Positions 9,156 through 17,469 of a stretch of 64,000 nucleotides of DNA are shown here, piece by piece; the first letter of the stretch is position 1, and each line of letters opens with the position of its first letter. Source of the stretch: Polaribacter sp. WD7 (lineage in GTDB: Bacteria > Bacteroidota > Bacteroidia > Flavobacteriales > Flavobacteriaceae). Below the pieces are notes generated by a model, which saw only the letters and a list, made by a program, of their open reading frames with translations, searched no databases and was not told where the DNA came from. Where the stretch lies: NCBI RefSeq assembly GCF_003335085.1, contig NZ_QPEJ01000013.1:61333-125332 (forward strand), in the 5' to 3' direction. The position numbers and the translations under genes are program-made.

Positions 9156-9680
9156 ATGCGTAAAGAAGATTGTTTTTACTTAGGCAAAATCGTTAGAAAA
9201 CATAGTTTTAAGGGTGAAGTTGTTATCAAGTTAGATACAGATGAACCTGAGTTGTACAGAGAAATGGAATCAGTTTATGTCGAGTTTGGCAGTAATCTGG
9301 TTCCATTTTTTATTGAAAAAAGTTCACTCCATAAAGGAAACCAACTGCGTGTGCAATTTGAAGATGTTTACTCTGAAGAAGAGGCAGATGCAATTTTAAA
9401 ATCTGAAATTTACTTACCTCTAGATTTATTGCCGAAATTAGAAGGAAACAAATTTTATTATCATGAAGTTATTGGTTTTAAAGTTCTAGATAAAATTTTT
9501 GGTGAAGTAGGTAAAATTAAAGCTATAAACGATAAGGCAGCACAACCCTTGTTTGAAATTGATAGAGATGGAAAGGAAATTTTTATTCCTTTAATTGATG
9601 ATTTTATTAAGAAAGTAGACAGAAACAACAAGACTGTTGAGGTAGATACACCAGAAGGTTTAATAGAATTGTATTTATAA
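9156..9680 (+). CDS. rimM: Ribosome maturation factor RimM
   Basis: RimM binds ribosomal protein S19 and helps mature the 30S head domain. The 174-residue protein has the N-terminal RimM barrel (YLGKIVRKHSFKGEVVIKLDT, about 7-27, with GEV shared by the family) and a C-terminal PRC barrel (FYYHEVIGFKVLD to IFIPLIDDFIKKVD, about 100-160). Length and domain order are normal. It follows rpsP by 18 bp. In many other phyla trmD and rplS come next; here tRNA-Ser follows 13 bp downstream and may share the transcript. Confidence 0.94.
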   Translation: MRKEDCFYLGKIVRKHSFKGEVVIKLDTDEPELYREMESVYVEFGSNLVPFFIEKSSLHKGNQLRVQFEDVYSEEEADAILKSEIYLPLDLLPKLEGNKFYYHEVIGFKVLDKIFGEVGKIKAINDKAAQPLFEIDRDGKEIFIPLIDDFIKKVDRNNKTVEVDTPEGLIELYL

Positions 9681-9693
9681 TTTTTTTTAAAAA

Positions 9694-9781
9694 AGAGAGG
9701 TGGCCGAGTGGTCGAAGGCGCACGCCTGGAAAGTGTGTATACTCCAAAAGGGTATCGAGGGTTCGAATCCCTTCCTCTCTG
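9694..9781 (+). tRNA. tRNA-Ser (anticodon GGA)
   Basis: The 88-nt gene folds as a class II tRNA. The acceptor arm AGAGAGG pairs with CCTCTCT (9774-9780) before discriminator G9781. The D-arm contains GAGTGGTCGAAGG, the anticodon loop is CTGGAAA with GGA at 9728-9730, the long variable arm is GTATACTCCAAAAGGGTATC, and the T-loop is GGTTCGAATCC. The 3' CCA is not encoded (GCAA follows). It reads UCC/UCU serine codons. Confidence 0.97.
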
Positions 9782-9782
9782 C

Positions 9783-9826
9783 AAAAGAAAACTCCGTAAA
9801 AATTAATTTTTACGGAGTTTTCTTTT
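9783..9826. terminator. Bidirectional terminator between tRNA-Ser and the DUF4369 lipoprotein gene
   Basis: A perfect palindrome with two 22-bp arms is centred at 9804/9805. It has a GC-containing stem (ACTCCGT) flanked by A and T runs and lies between convergent transcripts, so it can act on both strands. Confidence 0.85.
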
Positions 9827-9844
9827 GATAATTAAATATTTTAT

Positions 9845-10549
9845 TTAGTGCTCTTCAGTTTTTTTTACCTTTTCAACATATTCTTGAAATTGTTTTCCAT
9901 AAGTAGATTTTTTAACACGCTCAGACAATGAATTGTTAATGGTATCTAACATTTTTATACTTGCATTATACATTTCTGTCAAACCTATATATGGTGCTAT
10001 TTCGCTATCTGTATTAGAAACCGCAAAATTAGTAGTGTACAAAACTCTTCTTTTAGTTAGTTTTTGGTATTGCTTGTCTATTTCACTTGTTAGAGCATCA
10101 TTATTTTCTTTTTTTGCATCAAAACTTTTCTTTATAAGTTCTAGTTTTTGATTTTGAAATCTGGTTTTAACCTTAAGAAATTGTTCTAGAAGTTCTTGAT
10201 TTTTAGATCCAGATATCTCTGGCGATACTCCAAATTTATCAACCTTGTCATTTATAGTAATGGTACCTTGTTCTCCAAAAAAAGAAATACTTTTTTGAGT
10301 GTTGTTATCGCTCAACGTTAAGTAATAAATTATTGGTGAATCAACATCATCAAATAAAAGAAAGTTTTCTTTTCCTTTTAATTCTAAAGAATCTACAGTT
10401 AGCAAAAGAGTATCTTTTATTTTTTGAAGGTATAATTTTCCTTTTTTAAGTCCTTTAATTTGACCTTGTACAACCATATTACCTTCTTTTTCTGACGAAC
10501 ATGCATATAACGCTATAGCAAGTACGGAAAGTATTAAAAGTTTCTTCAT
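9845..10549 (-). CDS. DUF4369-type lipoprotein (TlpA-like N-terminal domain without thioredoxin domain)
   Basis: I place the start at the ATG at 10549, giving MKKLLILSVLAIALYAC with lipobox Cys at residue 17, rather than at an upstream ATG that would spoil the signal peptide. After the lipobox, GNMVVQGQIKGLKKGKLYLQKI resembles the DUF4369 beta-sandwich that usually precedes a thioredoxin domain in Bacteroidota envelope proteins. Here no CxxC domain follows; the second half is a charged helical region (about 125-200). It is probably anchored in the envelope facing the periplasm. Function unknown. It is the first of several minus-strand envelope genes. Confidence 0.7.
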   Translation of the reverse strand: MKKLLILSVLAIALYACSSEKEGNMVVQGQIKGLKKGKLYLQKIKDTLLLTVDSLELKGKENFLLFDDVDSPIIYYLTLSDNNTQKSISFFGEQGTITINDKVDKFGVSPEISGSKNQELLEQFLKVKTRFQNQKLELIKKSFDAKKENNDALTSEIDKQYQKLTKRRVLYTTNFAVSNTDSEIAPYIGLTEMYNASIKMLDTINNSLSERVKKSTYGKQFQEYVEKVKKTEEH

Positions 10550-10588
10550 TTTATGTAAATTTTGAGGTTGCAAATATGCTGATTTTAT

Positions 10589-11896
10589 TTAGAGTGATGA
10601 AGCCAATTCCATTAAAATTGTACACGCAATAGCGCCAACTGTTCCTATAGCATACCCAAAAACAGCTAGTAAAACCCCTACAGTAGCTAATGAAGGATGA
10701 AAAGCCTGTGCAACAATAGGAGCAGAAGCTGCACCACCAACATTGGCTTGACTACCAACAGCTAAAAAGAAGTACGGAGCTTTTATAATTTTAGCAACCA
10801 AAATTAAGAGACCTGCATGTATAGACATCCAAACAACACCTATAGCAATTAGACCTAAGTTTTCAAAAATTAAAGCCAAATCCATTTTCATACCAATAGT
10901 TGCTACTAAAATGTAAATAAAAATACTTCCAATTTTACTAGCTCCTGCACCTTCGTAATTTTTTGCTTTTGTAAATGATAAAATAACGGCAATTATAGTA
11001 GAAGTACTAATAAGCCAAAAGAAGCCAGAACCTAAAAAAGTAAAAATGTTTTTCCAAGTAGGAGAGTTGATTGCAGATACAATATTACCAAAAAAAGTAC
11101 TTAAATATTTAGAAACCAAATGTCCAAAACCTACAGTACCAAATGCAATGGCTAACATAATCATAAAGTCTGTTAGTGAAGGATTCTTTTTAACACTTTG
11201 GGTAAACTGTGATACTTTGGTTTTTAGTTTTTCTATGGCAGAATTATCTGCTTTTAGCCAATTGTCAATTTTTTCTTTTTTACCTATACCTATCAGTAAA
11301 ATAGCCATCCAAATGTTTGCTATAACAATATCTACAAAGACCATTCCCCCGTATTTAGCAGGGTTAAATTTGTAAATTTCTAGCATTGCTGTTTGGTTTG
11401 CTCCACCACCAATCCAACTTCCGGCAAGTGTAGAAAGCCCTCTCCAAACTGCATCAAAATCTGCCCCTCCCACGGTTTCAGGAGAAAAAATAGAAATCAA
11501 GAGAATGGCTAAAGGTCCGCCTATAATAATACCTATAGTTCCTGTGAAAAACATAATTAAAGCTTTATTACCAAGGTTAAATATAGCTCTTAAATCTATG
11601 CTCAATGTCATTAAAACTAATGCTGCTGGGAGTAAAAAACGACTTGAAACATAATACAATTGAGATTTACCCTTTACAATCTCTCCAGCAGTATTTTCTA
11701 TTTCCCACTCAGGAGCAATTACTCCAAAGGTGGTAAATAAAGCAGGTATAAAATAAGCCATAAATAAACCAGGAACTATTTTGTAAAATTTTACCCAAAA
11801 ACCTGTTTTTAGATTTTCTGTAAAAAAAACAAAACCTAAAGAGAGCATTAAAATGCCAAAAACAATAGCGTCATTAGTAAAAATAGGAGCATTCAT
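10589..11896 (-). CDS. DUF819 family membrane protein (putative permease)
   Basis: The 435-residue protein has about 11-12 hydrophobic segments, such as DAIVFGILMLSLGFVFF at the N-terminus and LATVGVLLAVFGYAIG near the C-terminus. Gly/Ala/Asn-rich motifs GSWIGGGANQTAM (about 160) and GSQANVGGAASAPIVA (about 390) occur once in each half, which suggests an inverted-repeat transporter fold like that of the gluconate/CPA-type superfamilies. No substrate is known for DUF819. It is the last gene of an operon and follows the DUF2490 gene by 5 bp, so it may import something released by the upstream outer proteins. That link is inferred. Confidence 0.75.
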   Translation of the reverse strand: MNAPIFTNDAIVFGILMLSLGFVFFTENLKTGFWVKFYKIVPGLFMAYFIPALFTTFGVIAPEWEIENTAGEIVKGKSQLYYVSSRFLLPAALVLMTLSIDLRAIFNLGNKALIMFFTGTIGIIIGGPLAILLISIFSPETVGGADFDAVWRGLSTLAGSWIGGGANQTAMLEIYKFNPAKYGGMVFVDIVIANIWMAILLIGIGKKEKIDNWLKADNSAIEKLKTKVSQFTQSVKKNPSLTDFMIMLAIAFGTVGFGHLVSKYLSTFFGNIVSAINSPTWKNIFTFLGSGFFWLISTSTIIAVILSFTKAKNYEGAGASKIGSIFIYILVATIGMKMDLALIFENLGLIAIGVVWMSIHAGLLILVAKIIKAPYFFLAVGSQANVGGAASAPIVAQAFHPSLATVGVLLAVFGYAIGTVGAIACTILMELASSL

Positions 11897-11901
11897 GTGT
11901 A

Positions 11902-12570
11902 TTATGTTTTTGTGTGATTGGTAGTTACTATTAATCCAAGTTGCAATCTGTTTGATTGTGTTGAATTGAACTGGGTATACATATATCCAAATTTTAAGGT
12001 AATAAAGTCACTTGTTTTTTGCAATAAGCCAATACCTGTTCTATTTTGCCCAAGTGCTTTTGTGGCAAACTTTATAAATACTTCGTTAAAAGCGTATGTT
12101 GTTAATTTTTTAGAAATAGGATGTTTTAAAAACAATCCGTAACGAATTCTATGTGTGGTTTTGTTCTTAAAATTTTGTCTTCTAAAGCGTTGAGCTAACC
12201 TTACTCTATGGGTTACTTTAAAATTATACCATTTATCTTTTACATTTAGATCTTGATAAAAACGATACTCATACAAATTGGGTAAATTTTCTTTGTATGA
12301 GGTGTCAGTAATAGAATATACAGAGCCAAAAGTGGCATTTACAGTATTGTTAATTTTGTAATTTAACCCCAATCTGTAAATTTCTTGTTGATATTCTGAT
12401 ATAAGCTCAAAGTACCTAAAATGAATAGCAGATTTTAAGGTATATTTATCAGAAATTTTATGAGTGCCATTGTACATATACCATGCGCCTAATTTATTTT
12501 CTGAAGAATTTTGAGCTTGTGTTTTTTGTAAAAACAAAATCAAGCTCAACATTAGTAAAAATTCTTTCAT
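11902..12570 (-). CDS. DUF2490 outer-membrane beta-barrel protein
   Basis: A signal peptide (about 1-19, ending in KTQAQ) precedes alternating hydrophobic/polar strands rich in Tyr, Phe and Arg, as in LGAWYMYNGTHKISDKYTLKS and YRFYQDLNVKDKWYNFKVTH. The pattern and 222-residue length fit DUF2490, a small outer-membrane barrel family common in Bacteroidota and without a defined function. It lies 4 bp downstream of the Asp-box protein gene and 5 bp upstream of the DUF819 gene, forming a tight three-gene operon. Confidence 0.75.
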   Translation of the reverse strand: MKEFLLMLSLILFLQKTQAQNSSENKLGAWYMYNGTHKISDKYTLKSAIHFRYFELISEYQQEIYRLGLNYKINNTVNATFGSVYSITDTSYKENLPNLYEYRFYQDLNVKDKWYNFKVTHRVRLAQRFRRQNFKNKTTHRIRYGLFLKHPISKKLTTYAFNEVFIKFATKALGQNRTGIGLLQKTSDFITLKFGYMYTQFNSTQSNRLQLGLIVTTNHTKT

Positions 12571-12574
12571 ATCA

Positions 12575-15500
12575 TTAATTGGCGGGGTAAATTTGGGTCT
12601 CTTTAAAAGGAGAAATTTTAATACTATCTATCATAGCTTTATAAGCAAGCCAATCTTTATTAAAAAAAGTATTGGTTTTTGTAATTGCTTTGTTTAATGA
12701 TTCTATGAACTGATTTGTCAACTGCTTTTCTGTTGTGGTTTGTTTTCCAAATCGAGAATTAACGTACCTACTAGCCAAACTTAATCTTTGCGATACCGTA
12801 ACTTCTGGGTTTCTGGTAATACCTTGTCTTTTATCTATTTTACCAATGTATAACGCTATTAAATTATCTAGTTTTGTATCAATTTCTGACGAAGATTTTA
12901 TAGCTTCTTTGTATTTGTTTTTGTCTTCTTTGGTAAGTTTTTCTTTTATTGTACCAACTGTATTTTTACTTTCTACCAATTGTTTTACAATTGCAGCCAT
13001 TTTTTCTTGATGAGTTTCTAATGCCTTAGCTGCAATATATTTTTCATGTATTGCTACTTCAGAAATTTTTAACCTAGGATCAAATGCTACTTGTATAGCA
13101 CTTTCACTAACTAAATCTCCAAGTGCCATTTTTAAAGTATACGTTCCTGGTTTTACGTAAACACCACTAGGTTCATTTTTAGGTTTTAGAATAATTCTTG
13201 ATGCTCTTTGAGGTCCTTTTTCTCTAAGAAACCAAGTTGTTTTGTGAACACCATTTTCTTTAGGTGTTTTAAATTTTAAAGTTCTAATTTTTCGGTTGGC
13301 ATCAAAAATCTCTAAGGTAATAGAGTCGTATTTACTTTTTTTAGATTCTTTAGCTTTAGCTACAACAGAACCTTCTACCTCTGTACTTGTTTCTTTTTGT
13401 TTCTTTTTGGGTAGGTTTATATAGTATGAAATATGAGCGCCTCTTTTTCTGTTTTCTCCTTGGTAAACAGCATCTGCACCAAACCTACTTCCTGTTGGTT
13501 GTTGGTATGTAGATTGATATGCAGTAGGGGGTGTAAATACTTTTAGTTTTTGAGAAATTGCATTCTTGTTTGCTAGATCTCGCAAAGGTCTAATATCATC
13601 TAATACCCATGCAGCTCTCCCAAAAGTTCCAATAATTAAATCGTGTTCTCTTGGATGAATAATCAAATCTTTTACAGAAACCGTAGGGAAACCGCTTGTC
13701 CATTTTGTCCATTTTTTTCCTGCGTTTATAGAAACATATAATCCGTCATCAGTTCCTAAAAATAGTAGGTTTTTATTAATTGGGTCTTCAATAATTGAAA
13801 GGGTATAACTCTCTACATCATTTTCATCTACAATACGGTTCCACGTTTTGCCATAATTTGTAGTTCTGTATGCATAAGGAGTGTAATTAAATCTTCTATA
13901 ATCATTGGCAACTAATAAAGCTTCACCTTTATTTTTATTTGATGCTTTTATTTGTGTTATCCAAGAATTAGCTGGCAAGTCTTTAATGTTTTTTGCTACA
14001 TTAGTCCAATTTTGCCCACCATTTCTTGTTATATGTACCTGCCCATCATCTGTAGCAGCCCATAAAACGTTTTTTTCTAGAGGTGTTGGCTCTACCACTA
14101 AAATTGTACAATGATTTTCTGCGCCAGTAGCATCCATCGTTAAACCACCACTTTCAGATTGCTTTAGTTTTTTAGGATCATTGGTGGTTAAATCTGGAGA
14201 AATTACAGACCAGGTAAGCCCTTTGTCTGTAGATTTGTGCACAAACTGGCTTCCAAAATACAATGTATTACTATCAAAAGGATCTATGTTAATAGCGGCA
14301 TTCCAATTAAAACGAAGTTTAGTATTGGGGTCTTTATGTGTGGGTTTTACAGAGTAATTGTTACCAGTAAGGTAATCGTATCTTACAACAAAACCTTGTT
14401 GGCTCATAGACCATCCGTAGCGTGAATTATCTTTATCTGGTACCACGTCAAAACCATCTCCAAAACTGATTTCTTGCCAATAGCTATTTCTAATACCTTG
14501 ATCTTTCCAAACATAAGCAGGACCCCTCCAAGAACCATTATCTTGCATTCCTCCATACACATTATAAGGAAACTCATTGTCTATATTTATATGATAAAAC
14601 TGAGCAACAGGTATATTGCCTATAAAACGCCATGATCTCCCTCCGTCTTTGGTAATGTTTAACCCGCCATCATTTCCATCAATCATAAATTTACCATTAT
14701 TTGGGTGAATCCACCATGCATGATGGTCTGGATGAACTCCATTGTTTGCTCTGTATGCAGGCATAAGTTGTGTAAAACTTTTTCCTCCGTCTTGAGAAAC
14801 ATTTACGTAAGTAAAAATAGTATATAGTCTATTTTCGTTTTGAGGATCTACATAGATTTCTGAATAATAGAAGGGTCTATTACCAATACCTGGTTTATCA
14901 TTAATTTTTTTCCATTTAAATCCTCCATCTTCACTTTTGTACAAGGCATTTTTTTTGGCTTCTACCAAAGCATAAATAACTTCTGGATTGTTAGGTGCTA
15001 TGGCAACTCCAATTCTTCCTAAATTTCCTTTAGGAAAACCCTCTTTTTTTGTAATTTTTTTCCAATGATCGCCTCCATCATGAGTAATATACAAACCACT
15101 TCCTTCTCCACCAGATTTAAAAAACCAAGGGTCGCGTTTGTGTTGCCACATAGCAGCGATTAACTTATTAGGGTTTTTAGGGTCTATAATTAAATCTGCA
15201 ACCCCAGATTTTGTATTGGTAAATAAAATTTGTTTCCATGTTTTACCTCCATCACTCGTTTTGTAAACGCCTCTTTCTTGATGCTCTCCCCAAGGAGAAC
15301 CAATAGCACCAACATAAACAACGTTTGGGTTTGTAGGGTGTATAATAATTCTATGAATATGACGTGTTTTTTCTAAGCCCATAGATTGCCATGTTTTACC
15401 GGCATCTAAAGATTTGTATACTCCATAACCGCCATTTAAACTATTTCTAGGATTTCCTTCTCCTGTTCCAACCCAAATTACGCTTGGGTTAGATTGCTGA

Positions 15501-15775
15501 ATAGCAACGGCACCAATGGAAGCTGTAAGTTCTTTTTCAAAAATAGGTTGCCACTTAATGCCTCCAGAAGCAGATTTCCAAATTCCGCCAGAAGCAGTTC
15601 CTACATATATAATATCTGGGTTAGACTCTACAACATCTATGCTTGTTACACGCCCAGACATACCACCAGGACCAATGTTTCTAGGTTTCATGTTTTTTAC
15701 TAAGTCCATAGAAAATTCTTGCGAAAAGATAAATGAAGCACAAGCTAGAAAAAGAATAGTAATGAGTTTTTTCAT
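12575..15775 (-). CDS. Large secreted Asp-box (BNR) repeat beta-propeller protein, sortilin/VPS10-like
   Basis: The start is taken at 15775 because it gives a clean signal peptide (MKKLITILFLACASFIFSQ); a further upstream ATG would add 30 non-signal residues. The 1066-residue product has about ten Asp-box motifs of the form SxDGGxTW (SLDAGKTWQ, TSDGGKTWK, THDGGDHWK, SEDGGFKWK, TKDGGRSWR, TRNGGQNWT, TTNYGKTWN and others) in residues 20-750, as expected for one or two ten-bladed propellers. The remainder, about 790-1066, has a beta domain and a helical end. Such proteins are often labelled glycosyl hydrolases, but I see no sialidase FRIP motif or other proof of catalysis. It leads an operon with a DUF2490 barrel and a DUF819 permease. 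Confidence 0.82.
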   Translation of the reverse strand: MKKLITILFLACASFIFSQEFSMDLVKNMKPRNIGPGGMSGRVTSIDVVESNPDIIYVGTASGGIWKSASGGIKWQPIFEKELTASIGAVAIQQSNPSVIWVGTGEGNPRNSLNGGYGVYKSLDAGKTWQSMGLEKTRHIHRIIIHPTNPNVVYVGAIGSPWGEHQERGVYKTSDGGKTWKQILFTNTKSGVADLIIDPKNPNKLIAAMWQHKRDPWFFKSGGEGSGLYITHDGGDHWKKITKKEGFPKGNLGRIGVAIAPNNPEVIYALVEAKKNALYKSEDGGFKWKKINDKPGIGNRPFYYSEIYVDPQNENRLYTIFTYVNVSQDGGKSFTQLMPAYRANNGVHPDHHAWWIHPNNGKFMIDGNDGGLNITKDGGRSWRFIGNIPVAQFYHINIDNEFPYNVYGGMQDNGSWRGPAYVWKDQGIRNSYWQEISFGDGFDVVPDKDNSRYGWSMSQQGFVVRYDYLTGNNYSVKPTHKDPNTKLRFNWNAAINIDPFDSNTLYFGSQFVHKSTDKGLTWSVISPDLTTNDPKKLKQSESGGLTMDATGAENHCTILVVEPTPLEKNVLWAATDDGQVHITRNGGQNWTNVAKNIKDLPANSWITQIKASNKNKGEALLVANDYRRFNYTPYAYRTTNYGKTWNRIVDENDVESYTLSIIEDPINKNLLFLGTDDGLYVSINAGKKWTKWTSGFPTVSVKDLIIHPREHDLIIGTFGRAAWVLDDIRPLRDLANKNAISQKLKVFTPPTAYQSTYQQPTGSRFGADAVYQGENRKRGAHISYYINLPKKKQKETSTEVEGSVVAKAKESKKSKYDSITLEIFDANRKIRTLKFKTPKENGVHKTTWFLREKGPQRASRIILKPKNEPSGVYVKPGTYTLKMALGDLVSESAIQVAFDPRLKISEVAIHEKYIAAKALETHQEKMAAIVKQLVESKNTVGTIKEKLTKEDKNKYKEAIKSSSEIDTKLDNLIALYIGKIDKRQGITRNPEVTVSQRLSLASRYVNSRFGKQTTTEKQLTNQFIESLNKAITKTNTFFNKDWLAYKAMIDSIKISPFKETQIYPAN

Positions 15776-15871
15776 GATGAAAAGGTTAGATAGATTAAAC
15801 GGATGGAAATATACAAAATAGAAAACGCTCAATAAAATTGAGCGTTGCATTTTAACAATAATCATATTGTG

Positions 15872-16036
15872 TTATTCTTCGTTTTTTTTTGGATTTCTGT
15901 TAGCATTTTTTAAAGCCTGCATTAACATCCACTCAATTTGTCCGTTTGTAGAACGAAATTCATCTGCAGCCCATTTTTCTATAGACTTTAACATTTCTTC
16001 ATTAATTCTAAGAGCAAACGCTTTCTTTTTAGGCAT
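15872..16036 (-). CDS. Arc-type ribbon-helix-helix DNA-binding protein (54 aa)
   Basis: This short gene starts at an ATG (16034-16036) only one base after the stop of the alpha/beta-hydrolase gene and ends at TAA (15872-15874). The product begins MPKKKAFALRINEEML and has the ribbon-helix-helix pattern: a beta-strand FALRIN, helix A EEMLKSIEKWAADEF, a turn RSTNG, and helix B QIEWMLMQALKNA, then a polar tail. Arc-family proteins of this kind bind operators as dimers. It is probably the autoregulator of the SPFH operon of which it is the last gene. The family call is by eye, but the pattern is clear. Confidence 0.8.
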   Translation of the reverse strand: MPKKKAFALRINEEMLKSIEKWAADEFRSTNGQIEWMLMQALKNANRNPKKNEE

Positions 16037-16037
16037 C

Positions 16038-16961
16038 TTATTGGTTTACAAATTTTACAATATGTTGTATTAAGTTTGAAGACAAAGGAAAATCTGGTTT
16101 AGTATAAGAATTTTGATTCTCAGTAACAGAGTTTACTACTTTTAAAACATGATTCATTTTTGGAATGATAAGAAGTTCTGAGTTCTTATTGCTAGCGTGT
16201 AGTTTTTGAGCATCAGAAACTTTAACTTGAAGATCATTATCTCCATTTACAATAAGTACCGGAATGGCAATTTTTTGTATTTCTTTACTAGGATTGTACT
16301 TTATCCAAGAAGATAAAAAAGACTGATTCTCTTTTCTGAAAATTGATTGTAACATGAGATTTACATTTTGGATGCTTCCTGTATTCGCTAATTCTTTAAA
16401 ATGCGCTTTTGTAATAGAATCTAAGTAAGGGGCTTTTTCTTGTATTTGAGTAATAATAGTTTTGTCTGCAGACATACTTGGGCCTGCAAGTGATACTATT
16501 TTACCAGCATTGGTATGATTTAACATGGCTATTAAAGAGCCTTGACTGTGCCCAATGAGCACTATTTTAGCAAACCTTGTGTCTTTCTTAAAATGTAGAA
16601 TGGTTTCTTGCACATCAGCAATATAATCTTTAAAAAGAACCCCTTTTTTTAGGCTCTTTATGTTCTTTTTATTGGCGGTTCTTTTATCAAAACTATAAAA
16701 TGAAACACCATATTTATTTACGCTATCTCTAAATTGTTTAATGTAGTTTGCTTTGATAAAAGGTTGCTGGTTTCCATTTCTATCTACATTTCCAGATCCA
16801 TGAATCCAAATAATTAAAGGAGTGTTCTCTTTTGTAAAACTTAATGTTCCTGGAAGCTCTATGTTATTATTATAGATAACAATCTCTTCTGTTTTAATTT
16901 GAGCTATAGCTGTAGCAACTCCAATTACATGTATGATAATATAAAGAATTAACCTATTCAT
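16038..16961 (-). CDS. Secreted alpha/beta hydrolase
   Basis: The 307-residue protein has an N-terminal hydrophobic signal (about 1-20, ending ATAIAQ) and an alpha/beta-hydrolase fold: oxyanion motif HGSG at 54-57, nucleophile elbow GHSQGS with S139, an acid in VNGDND (about 252) and a catalytic His in PKMNHVL. It is close to prolyl-oligopeptidase-like or esterase families; the substrate is not evident. It overlaps the upstream PH-like gene by 8 bp and the RHH gene begins one base after its stop, so all lie in one operon with the SPFH protein. Confidence 0.8.
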   Translation of the reverse strand: MNRLILYIIIHVIGVATAIAQIKTEEIVIYNNNIELPGTLSFTKENTPLIIWIHGSGNVDRNGNQQPFIKANYIKQFRDSVNKYGVSFYSFDKRTANKKNIKSLKKGVLFKDYIADVQETILHFKKDTRFAKIVLIGHSQGSLIAMLNHTNAGKIVSLAGPSMSADKTIITQIQEKAPYLDSITKAHFKELANTGSIQNVNLMLQSIFRKENQSFLSSWIKYNPSKEIQKIAIPVLIVNGDNDLQVKVSDAQKLHASNKNSELLIIPKMNHVLKVVNSVTENQNSYTKPDFPLSSNLIQHIVKFVNQ

Positions 16962-17451
16962 TTTTTAGATATTTTTGTAATATTTGTTGAGCTTGATTTT
17001 CTTTTTGAGTACCAATGAGTAATTTTTTTCCATTTTTTAAAAGTAATTGAATACCAATATCTCCTTTTACATTTATGGCTTTTCCTTTACCAGAATTCCA
17101 AAGTGCACCACCTTTTAATCCCCAACCACCAAATTCTCCTATTGGGTCATATGTTCTAACATATGCTTTTGTAATATCTTGCCAAAGAATAGTTTTGAGT
17201 GAAAAATGAAAGGGAAAAAATTGATAATGAATTCCTTTTTCATCGATTCTGGTTTTAAGTTTGAATATAAAAATAAATAAACCAGAAGCAGCTATAGCAA
17301 TACTACTACTTAGTAGTTGTTGTAAAGACATGGTAGAATTAGGCTTAGTATATTGCTGTATAATAAGTGTAATAGGTACAATAAAACTAACACACATTAA
17401 TACAATTAACCAAGATTGTGTAAAACGTTGTTCTTCTTTAAAAATTCTCAT
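16954..17451 (-). CDS. Membrane protein with two N-terminal TM helices and a PH-like domain
   Basis: The 165-residue protein has two predicted membrane helices (about 14-32 and 48-62), then a soluble beta-rich region with IDEKGIHYQFFPFHFS, ILWQDITKAYVRTYDP and GIQLLLKNGKKLLIGTQ. This resembles small bacterial PH-like (bPH) domains, which often end with a helix such as QAQQILQKYLKN here. It lies 18 bp downstream of the SPFH gene and overlaps the hydrolase gene by 8 bp. A role at the membrane together with SPFH microdomains is inferred from that linkage; no enzymatic motif is visible. Confidence 0.55.
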   Translation of the reverse strand: MRIFKEEQRFTQSWLIVLMCVSFIVPITLIIQQYTKPNSTMSLQQLLSSSIAIAASGLFIFIFKLKTRIDEKGIHYQFFPFHFSLKTILWQDITKAYVRTYDPIGEFGGWGLKGGALWNSGKGKAINVKGDIGIQLLLKNGKKLLIGTQKENQAQQILQKYLKNE

Positions 17452-17469
17452 AAATTAAACTTTACCTAT

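Noticed and set aside
9461..9784. Minus-strand reading frame of 107 codons over the tRNA-Ser gene
   Set aside because: It runs antisense to rimM and tRNA-Ser; the peptide GRDSNPRYPFG is the familiar artefact of translating tRNA-Ser backwards.
11046..11375. Plus-strand frame of 109 codons
   Set aside because: Shadow of the DUF819 membrane-protein gene; no start signal or coding character.
15516..15821. Plus-strand frame of 101 codons
   Set aside because: Antisense to the strongly supported Asp-box protein gene with no family features.
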